From NCBI RefSeq assembly GCF_002949795.1, contig NZ_CP026692.1, forward strand, positions 2,725,501 through 2,789,500: a stretch of DNA of 64,000 bases, given 5' to 3'. Position numbers and translations under genes: made by a program. How positions within the stretch are numbered: the first letter of the stretch is position 1; the number at the start of each line of letters is the position of its first letter. The notes under the pieces are model-generated. The model had not been told where the DNA came from. It saw only the letters and a list, made by a program, of their open reading frames with translations, and ran no database searches. The DNA is from Nostoc sp. 'Lobaria pulmonaria (5183) cyanobiont' (GTDB taxonomy: Bacteria; Cyanobacteriota; Cyanobacteriia; Cyanobacteriales; Nostocaceae). Shown here piece by piece: positions 45,809-55,580 of the stretch.

Positions 45809-48481
45809 ATGCGTTTATCTCCCGTATTGCTGGCAGCAGTAGCAATTGCAGCCCCTTTGGGTGGCTCATTGAGTGCGAATGCAGAAACCGCCAACAATTC
45901 CAAACAGTCAACAGAAGTTTTGACACTAGAAAAAAATCAACACTCAGAAAAGGACACTGGTCAGGTTAACTCTAGTAAAAGTCTAGAATCTCAACCTAAA
46001 TCTACAGCAAGTATAGAGGCAGAGCGTCTAGAATCCCGCGTCGTCGCAATTTACCCTGCCAACCCAGCAGCAAGCGCGACCCCAAAGGTAATTGTGCCAA
46101 CCTCCACAACGCCAACAACTGCACAAACCCCTGAAATCAATCCTAGCCCTACTCAACAGCCGTCTCCGGCTCCAGACATTCCACCGCCAGAAATTCAACA
46201 ACCAACGACGCCTTCTCCAACTCCTGAGACCACTCCAGTCCCAGAAAATGTAAATCCACCGACAACGGAACCTTTATTACCCACAACTCCAGAACCATCA
46301 TCCACTCCAGACATTCCCTCCCCAGCTATTCAACAAAGAACACCTACGTTATTCCCAGGCGCTACTCCCAGTCCGCAGAATGTTAATCCACCGACAACTC
46401 CGGGCAATACTCCATTCCCAGGCGCTACTCCTAGTCCGCAGAATGTTAATCCACCAACAACTCCGGGCAATACTCCATTCCCAGGCGCTACTCCCAGTCC
46501 GCAAAATGTTAATCCACCGACAACTCCGGGCAATACTCCATTACCAGCCACTACTCCCAGTCCGCAGAATGTTAATCCACCGACAACTCCGGGCAATACT
46601 CAACCCAACACAGCCCCAGAAGCTAACGATCCCCGCGTACTGGTATCAGAAGTAGTAGTTAGATCCCAGGCTGGCCAACTATCACCAGAACTGGAAAGCC
46701 AAGTTTACAGAGTAATTCGTACCCAACCAGGACAAACGACAACCCGCAGCCAACTGCAAGAAGATATTAACGCCATCTTTGGTACTGGCTTCTTCTCCAA
46801 CGTCCAAGCAGCGCCAGAAGATACCCCCTTGGGCGTGCGGGTAAGCTTTGTTGTGCAGCCTAACCCCGTCCTCAATAAAGTAGAAGTGCAAGCCAATCCT
46901 GGAACTGGTGTCGCTTCAGTCTTACCAGCTAATACTGTGGATGAAGTATTTCGAGAGCAGTATGGCAAAATCCTCAACTTGCGTGACTTGCAAGAAGGCA
47001 TCAAGCAGTTAAACAAGCGGTATCAAGATCAAGGTTACGTCCTAGCCAACGTGATTGGAGCGCCACAAGTCTCTGAAAGCGGAGTTGTTACCTTACAAGT
47101 AGCAGAAGGGGTAGTAGAAAACATTAGAGTCCGGTTCCGCAACAAAGATGGTCAGGAGACAGACGAAAAGGGACAACCAATCCGGGGACGGACACAAGAT
47201 TACATCATTACACGAGAAGTGGAGTTGAAGCCAGGACAAGTATTCAATCGCAATACAGTGCAAAAAGACCTACAGCGCGTGTATGGGCTGGGACTGTTTG
47301 AAGATGTGAATGTGTCCCTTGACCCTGGTACTGACCCCAGCAAGGTGGATGTAGTAGTGAATGTAGCTGAACGCAGTAGTGGTTCTATTGCGGCTGGGGC
47401 AGGGATTAGTTCTGCTAGCGGACTTTTTGGAACAGTAAGTTATCAACAGCAAAACCTGAATGGTAGGAACCAAAAACTGGGGACAGAAATACAGGTGGGA
47501 GAACGGGAACTGCTGTTTGATGTGCGGTATACAGACCCCTGGATCGCAGGAGATCCTTATCGGACTTCCTACACAACCAATATTTTCCGCCGCAGTTCTA
47601 TTTCGTTGATTTTTGATGGTCAAGATGAAGACATTAGGACGTTTAATCCAGGTAATCCCACCGATGTAGATTCTCAGGATCGCCCCCGGATTCTCCGTCT
47701 AGGTGGTGGTGTCACCTTTACCCGTCCCTTGTCTGCCAATCCTTATAAAACTTCTGTCTGGACTGCCTCAGCGGGTTTACAGTATCAACGAGTTTCCGCC
47801 CGTGATGCTGATGGCAATCTTAGAAAAACAGGAGCGGTATTTGATGATGATAATGGAAACCGCATCAGTGAGGAAATTCCATTGACCCTCTCTAGCGGCG
47901 GTCAAGACGATTTATTACTGTTTCAAGTAGGGGCACAGCGCGATCTCCGTAATAACCCCCTGCAACCCACTAGCGGTTCTTATCTCCGCTTTGGAGTCGA
48001 TCAGTCAGTCCCTGTGGGGCTAGGCAACATTTTACTCACTAGATTCCGGGGTAGCTATAGCCAATATTTACCCATAAAGTTAATTAGCCTTAGCAAAGGG
48101 GCACAAACCTTAGCATTTAACCTGCAAGCAGGAACGATTCTCGGTGACTTGCCTCCCTACGAAGCTTTTACCCTTGGGGGTAGCAACTCCGTCCGCGGTT
48201 ATGAAGAAGGAGCATTAGGTAGTGGACGCTCTTATGTGCAAGCATCAGTTGAGTACCGGTTTCCAGTTTTTTCAGTAGTCAGTGGCGCACTATTTTTTGA
48301 TCTCGGCAGTGACCTGGGAACTAGTACTAGGGCCGCTGAAGTGTTGAACAAAAATGGCAGTGGCTATGGTTATGGTCTTGGCGTTCGCGTCCAGTCTCCA
48401 CTGGGGCCAATTCGGATTGACTACGGTATCAACGATGACGGTGATAGCCGGATTAATTTCGGTATTGGCGAAAGATTTTAA
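45809..48481 (+). CDS. bamA: Outer membrane assembly factor BamA/Omp85
   Basis: About 890 residues. Signal peptide MRLSPVLLAAVAIAAPLGGSLSANA at the chosen ATG (an upstream in-frame start adds 26 residues without a match). Then a long Pro/Thr/Ser-rich linker with four 21-residue repeats, three POTRA domains (VLVSEVVVRSQAGQLSPELESQVYRVIRTQPGQ..., LNKVEVQANPG..., ENIRVRFRNKDGQ...) and the C-terminal beta-barrel with the VRGY motif (GGSNSVRGYEEGALG) and final strand INFGIGERF. It inserts barrel proteins into the outer membrane. Confidence 0.93.
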   Translation: MRLSPVLLAAVAIAAPLGGSLSANAETANNSKQSTEVLTLEKNQHSEKDTGQVNSSKSLESQPKSTASIEAERLESRVVAIYPANPAASATPKVIVPTSTTPTTAQTPEINPSPTQQPSPAPDIPPPEIQQPTTPSPTPETTPVPENVNPPTTEPLLPTTPEPSSTPDIPSPAIQQRTPTLFPGATPSPQNVNPPTTPGNTPFPGATPSPQNVNPPTTPGNTPFPGATPSPQNVNPPTTPGNTPLPATTPSPQNVNPPTTPGNTQPNTAPEANDPRVLVSEVVVRSQAGQLSPELESQVYRVIRTQPGQTTTRSQLQEDINAIFGTGFFSNVQAAPEDTPLGVRVSFVVQPNPVLNKVEVQANPGTGVASVLPANTVDEVFREQYGKILNLRDLQEGIKQLNKRYQDQGYVLANVIGAPQVSESGVVTLQVAEGVVENIRVRFRNKDGQETDEKGQPIRGRTQDYIITREVELKPGQVFNRNTVQKDLQRVYGLGLFEDVNVSLDPGTDPSKVDVVVNVAERSSGSIAAGAGISSASGLFGTVSYQQQNLNGRNQKLGTEIQVGERELLFDVRYTDPWIAGDPYRTSYTTNIFRRSSISLIFDGQDEDIRTFNPGNPTDVDSQDRPRILRLGGGVTFTRPLSANPYKTSVWTASAGLQYQRVSARDADGNLRKTGAVFDDDNGNRISEEIPLTLSSGGQDDLLLFQVGAQRDLRNNPLQPTSGSYLRFGVDQSVPVGLGNILLTRFRGSYSQYLPIKLISLSKGAQTLAFNLQAGTILGDLPPYEAFTLGGSNSVRGYEEGALGSGRSYVQASVEYRFPVFSVVSGALFFDLGSDLGTSTRAAEVLNKNGSGYGYGLGVRVQSPLGPIRIDYGINDDGDSRINFGIGERF
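46352..46603 (+). repeat. bamA: Four 63-nt tandem repeats in bamA
   Basis: Units start at 46352, 46415, 46478 and 46541 and encode FPGATPSPQNVNPPTTPGNTP with few changes. The array keeps the reading frame and forms part of the flexible linker between signal peptide and POTRA domains. Confidence 0.85.
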
Positions 48482-48484
48482 TTT

Positions 48485-48512
48485 GTCATTAGTCATTAGT
48501 CATTGGTCATTA
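48485..48512. repeat. Heptamer repeat (GTCATTA type)
   Basis: Four 7-nt units GTCATTA/GTCATTG right after the bamA stop. A similar set with GTCATTT lies after the cyclase gene at 43923. Confidence 0.7.
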
Positions 48513-48685
48513 ATGAATAACAAAGGACTAATGACAATTCTCTTTCTTAATGAGCTTGCTAATTTTTACATTTACCTCAATACTGTTCCGATAAAGGGAT
48601 TAATGAGAATTTTTCAGGGAATATCAGGGATTTTACCAAAATAGACGATGAACAATACTAAAGGAAATATATTGACTTTTTGGCT

Positions 48686-49534
48686 ATGCGACAGCACACT
48701 CTAGCAGCCCAAATCACCCAAATAGGGGTGGGATTGCATAGCGGTGTGAATACCCAAGTGCGGATACTACCAGCTGAGGCGGGAAGTGGACGCTACTTTG
48801 TGCGGGTGGATTTACCGGATTTGCCGATAATTCCAGCCCAAGTTGCGGCAGTTAGTCACACTGTTCTCTCAACTCAGTTGGGTAAGGGTGAGGTATATGT
48901 TCGCACGGTAGAGCATTTGTTGGCAGCACTTTCGAGTATGGGTGTGGATAATGCCCGGATTGAAATTGATGGTCCAGAAGTCCCACTTTTAGATGGTTCA
49001 GCAAGTGTGTGGACAACCAATATTGCCCAAGTTGGCTTAGTCTCACAACCCGTTAACAACCAGGTTTCCTGGGCTATTACAGAACCAATATGGGTCTATC
49101 AAGGGGATGCCTTTGTATGTGCCCTTCCAGCACCAGAAACCCGCTTTAGTTATGGTATTGATTTTGACCTGCCTGCCATTGGGAATCAATGGTATAGTTG
49201 GTCACTAACTACTGAAATAGGAAAAGCTTCTGCTAGCTTTGCTGCGGAAATTGCTCCTGCTCGTACTTTTGGGTTACTGCATCAAATTGAACACTTACAA
49301 AAAACAGGGTTAATTAAAGGTGGTAGTTTGGATAATGCACTCGTTTGTGGGCCAGAAGGGTGGCTAAATCCACCGTTGAGATTTGCAAATGAGCCAGTCC
49401 GTCATAAAATCTTGGATTTAGTAGGAGATTTGAGTTTACTAGGAACTTTTCCTCGTGCTCATTTTTTAGCGTATAAAGCCAGTCATAATTTACACATTCA
49501 ACTGGCTCAAAGAATTTTAGATTTGGGATTTTAG
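48686..49534 (+). CDS. lpxC: UDP-3-O-acyl-N-acetylglucosamine deacetylase LpxC
   Basis: 282 residues: [18 protein letters not shown] at the start, [35 protein letters not shown] (zinc His), GGSLDNALV, and the second zinc site [15 protein letters not shown]. It carries out the committed step of lipid A synthesis. The ATG at 48686 is used; an in-frame TTG lies 6 nt before. Followed by fabZ, lpxA, lpxB. Confidence 0.95.
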   Translation: MRQHTLAAQITQIGVGLHSGVNTQVRILPAEAGSGRYFVRVDLPDLPIIPAQVAAVSHTVLSTQLGKGEVYVRTVEHLLAALSSMGVDNARIEIDGPEVPLLDGSASVWTTNIAQVGLVSQPVNNQVSWAITEPIWVYQGDAFVCALPAPETRFSYGIDFDLPAIGNQWYSWSLTTEIGKASASFAAEIAPARTFGLLHQIEHLQKTGLIKGGSLDNALVCGPEGWLNPPLRFANEPVRHKILDLVGDLSLLGTFPRAHFLAYKASHNLHIQLAQRILDLGF

Positions 49535-49632
49535 ATTTTGAATTAGAACTAAAACCTAAAATCTAAGCTTATTAAGCTTTGGATATACGCCTACCTACTC
49601 AACTTTCAGATAAAAAATCAACTACACGGCCA

Positions 49633-50163
49633 ATGTCAATCCTCACTGAAGTGAATACTATCGATACGACTACACCTACATCTACTGAACCACAGGCTAT
49701 AAATGAGATTACAATCAGTTCTGAGATTAAAACAACTTTCACATCTGAAGAAATTCAGAAATTGCTACCCCACCGCTACCCATTTTTACTTGTAGACAAA
49801 ATAATTGATTACGTTCCAAGTAAAAAAGCTGTTGGGGTTAAAAATGTCACTATCAACGAACCCCATTTTCAAGGGCATTTCCCTGAACGTCCACTGATGC
49901 CAGGGGTGCTAATTGTTGAAGCAATGGCACAAGTTGGGGGCATTGTCCTAACTCAAATGTCTTCGGTAGAAGGCGGGCTGTTCGTCTTTGCTGGTATCGA
50001 TAAAGTCCGCTTTCGCCGCCAGGTCGTGCCGGGGGATCAACTAGTAATGACGGTGGAACTGTTATGGGTAAAACAACGTCGTTTCGGTAAGATGCAAGGT
50101 CGTGCCGAAGTTGATGGTCAACTTGCTTGTGAAGGGGAATTAATGTTTTCTTTAGTTAGCTAA
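49633..50163 (+). CDS. fabZ: 3-hydroxyacyl-ACP dehydratase FabZ
   Basis: 176 residues from the ATG at 49633. The hot-dog fold shows [19 protein letters not shown], then [26 protein letters not shown] with the catalytic His and Glu, and [17 protein letters not shown]. About 30 N-terminal residues are an extension rich in Thr/Ser. It works in fatty acid synthesis and supplies hydroxyacyl chains for the neighbouring lpx genes. Confidence 0.95.
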   Translation: MSILTEVNTIDTTTPTSTEPQAINEITISSEIKTTFTSEEIQKLLPHRYPFLLVDKIIDYVPSKKAVGVKNVTINEPHFQGHFPERPLMPGVLIVEAMAQVGGIVLTQMSSVEGGLFVFAGIDKVRFRRQVVPGDQLVMTVELLWVKQRRFGKMQGRAEVDGQLACEGELMFSLVS

Positions 50164-50474
50164 AAGTTTGCTTTCGTGGTACGGGCATAGCCGTGAAATG
50201 CCCCTACTGAATCCTGAAAAAGGATAACAGTTAAAAAAATCCACAACAGCATCTGATAATTTCTTGATTTTCGCCACCCTCTCTACGAGACGCACTCACA
50301 AACACACTTAACTTGCTTTGCCCGACACTTTCGTTCACTGAAATGCTTCACGCTCAACAACGCCAGTCGCCTCAATGGGGCGGTAGTCGGTACAACTGTC
50401 TTAACCAGAGTAACGCGCTGCCTCAAAAACCCCGCCTGGCGCTGGATTATTAAGACAGTTCTGGAGATTCACCC
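50164..50474. other. Gene-free stretch between fabZ and lpxA
   Basis: About 310 bases. It contains a hairpin element at 50394-50460 and scraps of the CTACGAGACGC-type repeat; no gene seen. Confidence 0.5.
50394..50460. repeat. 67-bp inverted-repeat element before lpxA
   Basis: AACTGTCTTAA at 50394 and its exact complement TTAAGACAGTT at 50450 enclose a GC-rich centre with CCAG/CTGG and CGC/GCG inner pairs. It ends 14 nt before the lpxA start, so it may affect lpxA translation or be a MITE-like insert. Confidence 0.6.
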
Positions 50475-51293
50475 TTGAAAACGCTAATTCATCCAACTGC
50501 TGTAATTCATCCGAAATCGGAACTCCACCATACAGTGCAAGTCGGTGCCTATGCTGTGATTGGAGCGCATGTCAAAGTGGGCCCTGAAACAATAATCGGC
50601 GCTCATGCAGTGCTAGAGGGGCCTTGTGAAATTGGGGCGCAAAATCAGATTTTTACAGGTGCAGCCATCGGCATGGAACCCCAGGATCTGAAGTTTGTAG
50701 GAGAACCAACCTGGGTCAAAATTGGTGATAACAACTTGATTCGTGAGTACGTTACCATTAACCGCGCTACCGGTGCCGGTGAAGCGACGATAATTGGCGA
50801 TGGGAACCTACTGATGGCCTATGTCCATGTGGCTCATAACTGCGTCATTGAAGACCAAGTAGTGATTGCTAACTCTGTGGCGTTGGCAGGTCATGTCCAT
50901 ATAGAGTCACGCGCTAGGCTAAGTGGGGTTTTAGGTGTCCATCAATTTGTGCATATTGGTAGACAAGCAATGGTGGGAGGTATGGCACGTATTGACCGTG
51001 ATGTGGCCCCATATATGCTAGTGGAAGGAAATCCAGCGCGGGTGCGAACCCTCAATCTTGTTGGACTCAAACGGTCTGGTATGGACTCAGCAGATTTACA
51101 AATGCTGAAAAAAGCCTTCCGCATTCTCTATCGTTCTGATTTGTCTTTTAAGGATGCTTTGGAACAGTTGGAATTGTTAGGGGATAGCGAAGAATTGCAG
51201 CATCTGCGACGCTTCCTGCTACTTTCTCAGATGCCTGGAAGACGTGGTTTGATTCCCAGTAAAGGGAAAAAAGGCGCAAGTGATGAATCGTGA
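50475..51293 (+). CDS. lpxA: UDP-N-acetylglucosamine acyltransferase LpxA
   Basis: 272 residues of left-handed beta-helix hexapeptides: LIHPTAVIHPKSELHHTVQVGAYAVIGAHVKVGPETIIGAHAVLEGP, the conserved GMEPQDLKFVGEPTWVKIGDNNLIREYVTINRAT, and MAYVHVAHNCVIEDQVVIAN with the active His. It begins lipid A synthesis. The start is TTG at 50475, supported by GGAG 8 nt before. Confidence 0.95.
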   Translation: MKTLIHPTAVIHPKSELHHTVQVGAYAVIGAHVKVGPETIIGAHAVLEGPCEIGAQNQIFTGAAIGMEPQDLKFVGEPTWVKIGDNNLIREYVTINRATGAGEATIIGDGNLLMAYVHVAHNCVIEDQVVIANSVALAGHVHIESRARLSGVLGVHQFVHIGRQAMVGGMARIDRDVAPYMLVEGNPARVRTLNLVGLKRSGMDSADLQMLKKAFRILYRSDLSFKDALEQLELLGDSEELQHLRRFLLLSQMPGRRGLIPSKGKKGASDES

Positions 51294-51513
51294 GATGTAA
51301 GATATATCATGTCTGTCCAATTACCCACAAGCACCCCACCCCCAACCCCTCCCTGCAAGCGAGGAGGGAGCAAAAGCGTAGCTGGTGGGACGGGATTATG
51401 AGGAATTGTGGTTAATTTTCCAGACATCATACATTTATGAGTTATGAGTTGATGAATTAAATTTTTAACTCCTCACTCTTAACTCCTAATTTTTACTAAT
51501 TACCAATTATCAA

Positions 51514-52680
51514 ATGCGGATATTTATCAGCACTGGGGAAGTATCTGGCGATTTACAAGGGTCGCTACTAATTTCAGCGCTGAAGCGTCAAGCTGCGGCG
51601 ATTGCGTTGGAATTAGAGATTGTGGCGCTGGGTGGCGAAAAAATGGTAGAGGCTGGGGCAACTCTGTTGGGAAATACCAGTAGTATTGGCTCAGTGGGTA
51701 TTCAAGAAGGGCTGCCTTATGTTTTACCGACTCTCCAGGTGCAACGACGGGCGATCGCTTTCTTAAAACAAAATCCACCTGACTTAGTGGTGCTAATCGA
51801 TTATATGACTCCCAATCTGGAAATTGGGACTTATATGAAACAGCAATTACCAGATGTGCCTGTGGTGTATTACATCGCTCCCCAAGAGTGGGCTTGGTCA
51901 ATAAGTTTGCGTAGAACTAAGCGGATTGTTGGTTTTACAGATAAGCTGTTGGCAATCTTCCCACAAGAAGCCCGTTACTTTCGCGAGAAAGGCGCAAAAG
52001 TTAGTTGGGTAGGACATCCTTTGGTTGACCGAATGCAAGATGCTCCTAGTAGGGAAGCAGCTCGTGCAACACTGGGGATTGCACCAGAAGAAATTGCGAT
52101 CGCACTCCTCCCCGCCTCTCGCCGCCAAGAACTAAAATATCTTTTACCAATTATTTTTCAAGCTGCCCAAACTATTCAAGCTAAATTACCTGAAGTTCGT
52201 TTCTGGATTCCCCTATCGCTGGAAGTCTATAGACAGCCAATTGAAAAGGCTATTGAGCGTTACGGTTTGCGGGCGACAGTTATATCAGGTCAACAAATGG
52301 AAGTTTTTGCCGCAGCTGATTTAGCTATTAGCAAATCTGGTACTGTCAATCTAGAACTTGCTCTGTTAAATGTGCCACAGGTTGTAGTTTATCGCCTCAG
52401 TCGTCTGACTGCGTGGATAGCTCGGAAAATCCTCAAAGGTTCTATAACCTTTGCATCGCCACCTAATTTAGTAGTGATGAAGCCGATTGTGCCAGAATTT
52501 TTACAAGAGCAAGCCACACCAGAGAATATTATCCAAGCAGCGATGGAACTGCTACTCAATCCCAGTCGCAGAGAGCAAACTTTGCTAGATTATGAAGAAA
52601 TGCGGCAAAGTTTAGGAGAAGTTGGGGTTTGCGATCGCGCTGCTCAAGAAATTCTGCAAATGCGACCAAATAATTCGTAA
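51514..52680 (+). CDS. lpxB: Lipid-A-disaccharide synthase LpxB
   Basis: 388 residues: RIFISTGEVSGDLQGSLLISALKRQ, VLIDYMTPNLEIGTYMKQQLPDVPVVYYIAPQEWAWS, ALLPASRRQELKYLLP and AISKSGTVNLELALLNVPQVVVYR. It condenses UDP-diacylglucosamine with lipid X. 220 nt after lpxA, with C-rich (CCCCACCCCC) and heptamer repeats between. Confidence 0.95.
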   Translation: MRIFISTGEVSGDLQGSLLISALKRQAAAIALELEIVALGGEKMVEAGATLLGNTSSIGSVGIQEGLPYVLPTLQVQRRAIAFLKQNPPDLVVLIDYMTPNLEIGTYMKQQLPDVPVVYYIAPQEWAWSISLRRTKRIVGFTDKLLAIFPQEARYFREKGAKVSWVGHPLVDRMQDAPSREAARATLGIAPEEIAIALLPASRRQELKYLLPIIFQAAQTIQAKLPEVRFWIPLSLEVYRQPIEKAIERYGLRATVISGQQMEVFAAADLAISKSGTVNLELALLNVPQVVVYRLSRLTAWIARKILKGSITFASPPNLVVMKPIVPEFLQEQATPENIIQAAMELLLNPSRREQTLLDYEEMRQSLGEVGVCDRAAQEILQMRPNNS

Positions 52681-52850
52681 TTCGTAATTAAAGATAGAGA
52701 ATCAATCAGTTTATTTATGAGTAAAATTAAGTGCGAACCACCTGTTTTTGCCAGAAGCCGCATTTATCCATAGGGTAATTACGAATTACGTTAGCGCAGC
52801 GTTAGCGAGGAACAAGTGTCATTATAAATTACTAATTACATTGGGGTGTC

Positions 52851-54119
52851 ATGGCTTATGAGATGAAAAAACAAAGAGCGATCGCAGTTGACTTATTTGC
52901 GGGCGCGGGCGGTATGACTCTTGGCTTTGAGCAAGCTGGCTTTGATGTGCTGGCGTCTGTAGAAATTGACCCGATCCACTGTGCAACACATGAGTTTAAC
53001 TTCCCTTATTGCTCAGTGCTATGTAAAAGTGTTGTGGATACAACGGGGGAAGAAATTAGGAATCGGTCTAAGATTGGCGATCGTGAAATTGATGTGGTAA
53101 TTTGTGGCTCACCATGTCAAGGATTTTCCTTAATCGGTAAACGGGCTGTTGATGACCCCCGAAATTCTTTGGTGTTTCATTTTCATCGACTGGTTTTTGA
53201 GCTAAAACCAAAATTCTTTGTGATGGAAAATGTCCGGGGGATTACAGTTGGCGAACATAAACAAATCCTGCAAATCTTAATTAGCGAATTTAAAATATCT
53301 GGCTATCAAGTAGAAGAAAATTACCGAATTCTCAATGCTGCAAATTACGGAGTACCTCAGTCCCGTGAGAGATTATTTCTCATAGGTGCAAGGGAGGATG
53401 TAGAGTTACCAAAATATCCTCAGATGATTACTCAACAAGCATTACCAAATATTTTAACTTCTAAAAAAATATCTGATATCCCATTGAGTCCAACAGTATG
53501 GGATGCAATTGGAGATTTACCTGAAATAGAAAAGTATCCTGAGTTACTAACAAGAGATTGGGTTGTAGCAGACTACGAAAAGCCTAGTAATTATGCTCTT
53601 GTACTTCGCGGTATCAAATGCCTAGATAATGATTATTCTTACAAACGAGAATATGATTTGCGAATACTTTCTTCAAGTTTAAGAACCAAACATTCTACAG
53701 AAACTATTCAACGTTTTCAGGATACTCAACAAGGCGAGAGAGAAAAAATTAGTCGTTTTTACAAGCTACATCCTGGTGGTGTCTGTAATACTTTAAGAGC
53801 CGGAACAGATAAATATAGGGGTTCTTTCACATCTCCAAGACCAATTCATCCATCTACGCCGCGCTGTATTACCGTCAGGGAAGCGGCGAGATTGCATTCT
53901 TACCCCGATTGGTTTAGATTTCATGTAACCAAATGGCACGGATTTCGGCAAGTCGGTAACTCTGTACCACCTTTACTAGCAAAGGCTGTAGCGTCAGAAA
54001 TTATTAGCAGTTTAAATATTTCGCCTTTTAAGCCGAGTTTGGGGTACAAGTTGCCAGAGGAGAAGCTATTACAATTTAATATGTCGCAAGCGGCACAATA
54101 TTATCAGTGGGACTGGTAA
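52851..54119 (+). CDS. C5-cytosine DNA methyltransferase
   Basis: 422 residues with the ten-motif order of C5 enzymes: AVDLFAGAGGMTLGFEQAGF (I), SPCQGFSLIGKR with catalytic Cys at 89 (IV), FFVMENVRG (VI), NAANYGVPQSRERLFLIGA (VIII), then a variable target-recognition section and FRQVGNSVPPLLAKAVASEI (X). No restriction enzyme gene is adjacent, so it is a solitary methyltransferase. From memory it resembles the cyanobacterial CGATCG enzymes (M.Ssp6803I type), which would act on HIP1 sites; this is inference. Confidence 0.92.
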   Translation: MAYEMKKQRAIAVDLFAGAGGMTLGFEQAGFDVLASVEIDPIHCATHEFNFPYCSVLCKSVVDTTGEEIRNRSKIGDREIDVVICGSPCQGFSLIGKRAVDDPRNSLVFHFHRLVFELKPKFFVMENVRGITVGEHKQILQILISEFKISGYQVEENYRILNAANYGVPQSRERLFLIGAREDVELPKYPQMITQQALPNILTSKKISDIPLSPTVWDAIGDLPEIEKYPELLTRDWVVADYEKPSNYALVLRGIKCLDNDYSYKREYDLRILSSSLRTKHSTETIQRFQDTQQGEREKISRFYKLHPGGVCNTLRAGTDKYRGSFTSPRPIHPSTPRCITVREAARLHSYPDWFRFHVTKWHGFRQVGNSVPPLLAKAVASEIISSLNISPFKPSLGYKLPEEKLLQFNMSQAAQYYQWDW

Positions 54120-54150
54120 AAATACACTTTGTAATATGTGCAAGGTTGGT

Positions 54151-55116
54151 CTAAGTCCAAGCACGGAAGAATGTACTATCTTCCCAGACATTAGCAGCTG
54201 CCAGTGCGATCGCTGTCAATTCTTGCTCCTTGAGGGGTACAAAAGCCTGCGCTATCTTGACATTATTCTCTAATTGTGCGACTGTCTGTGCTGCAATCAC
54301 GCAACAATGAACTCCAGGCTGAGACAGTGTGTAACCTAAAGCTTCCTCCATACCTGTCAACCCACCTGATTTAAACAGCCGACCATAAGCCGGGACTTTC
54401 ATCGCAATCACACCGACATTTTTTTCTTGAGCAACTGGTAAAACTACCGGGATAAATGGACGTGGGTGGTGTTTGTCGGCGGCATTCACAGGAATCAGTG
54501 TAGTGTGGAAAGGATAGCGACGTAACCCTTCGGCAATTACTTGAGGGTCGTGATGTCCGGTAATACCAGCAAAGCGCACCAATTTTTGTTGTATGGCTTC
54601 TTCTAAAGCTTTAATTGCACCAGATGGACTAAAGATGGTGTCGAGTTCTTCCGAAAAAGAGACGTGATGCAACTGCCACAAATCGAGATAATCTGTATTG
54701 AGACGTTTAAGCGATCGCTCCAATTCTCGCCATGCACTATCCCGATCTCTTTGATCGGTCTTGCTTGCTAGAAACAGCTTTGAGCGATGGGGTGGTAGCA
54801 CTTTACCTAAATAATCTTCACTCGGCCCATAACTAGCTGCTGTATCAAAGTAGCGAATGCCAAGTTCCAGCGCTCTTTGAACAATTGCCGTAGCATCACC
54901 CTCTTTTCCTTCGCCGCCGGATAGCGGAAATTGTCCTGCTCCTAACCCGAAGATAGGCAGATTTACTTCCGTGCGTCCCAGTACCCGTTCTGGCATAGTT
55001 GCTGGCAGTGTTGCAGTGTTAGTAGTATTTTGCCCAAAAGCATTAGTTGCCACAATACCTCCAGTTACAGCAATGCTAGTAATTAGGAAATTACGCCGCG
55101 TTTTTCCTTCTGTCAT
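54151..55116 (-). CDS. Tat-exported aldo/keto reductase
   Basis: 321 residues. The N-terminus TRRNFLITSIAVTGGIVATNAFGQ is a twin-arginine signal. The barrel has GLGAGQFPLSGGEGK, IRYFDTAASYGPSEDYLGKVL with the Asp and Tyr of the active site, KTDQRDRDSAWRELERSLKRLNTDYLDLWQLHHV (Lys and His), and VIAMKVPAYGRL. Substrate unknown. Export through Tat suggests a periplasmic, folded, cofactor-bound enzyme. Confidence 0.9.
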   Translation of the reverse strand: MTEGKTRRNFLITSIAVTGGIVATNAFGQNTTNTATLPATMPERVLGRTEVNLPIFGLGAGQFPLSGGEGKEGDATAIVQRALELGIRYFDTAASYGPSEDYLGKVLPPHRSKLFLASKTDQRDRDSAWRELERSLKRLNTDYLDLWQLHHVSFSEELDTIFSPSGAIKALEEAIQQKLVRFAGITGHHDPQVIAEGLRRYPFHTTLIPVNAADKHHPRPFIPVVLPVAQEKNVGVIAMKVPAYGRLFKSGGLTGMEEALGYTLSQPGVHCCVIAAQTVAQLENNVKIAQAFVPLKEQELTAIALAAANVWEDSTFFRAWT

Positions 55117-55580
55117 GATTGGCTTCAGGGGCGAAATTACTTTTATTCTAATATCTTAGCTAGGAAGATTTAATCTGAGAAAGCAAAATTACTGATAGAT
55201 TGGGAACATTCTGAAACCGCTGCTCATTGGTTACAAAAGTACGCTATTTAACATTAAGGTAAAGTCAGTATAATACCAGCGTAAGTGTATCTAGTTTTGT
55301 AGTTTTTGATACATAAAACCAGCTGAAAACTTTATCTTAATATCAATTTTTCATTCAAAATAGGACGAATTGTCGCAAATGATTGAAAAAACATGGGTCA
55401 AATAGCTTTTTACGTTTTTGAACCACATAAAGACGAAAATATCAATCCCACCCCTTGGCTCAGTATAGTGATTTTGAACTTATTTGTGCTTTGGGTGAAC
55501 CCCAAAACTACCGTGTCAATAGGGTTTGAGATGCGCTTACCTGGGTATAATACATGATTGAATTAATTGCTTACCTGTTG
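55117..55580. other. Gene-free stretch
   Basis: About 460 bases between same-strand genes; no gene, hairpin or repeat of note seen. Confidence 0.45.

Noticed and set aside
46330-46655. Open frames in other frames of the bamA linker
   Set aside because: Produced by the 63-nt repeats, which keep several frames open.
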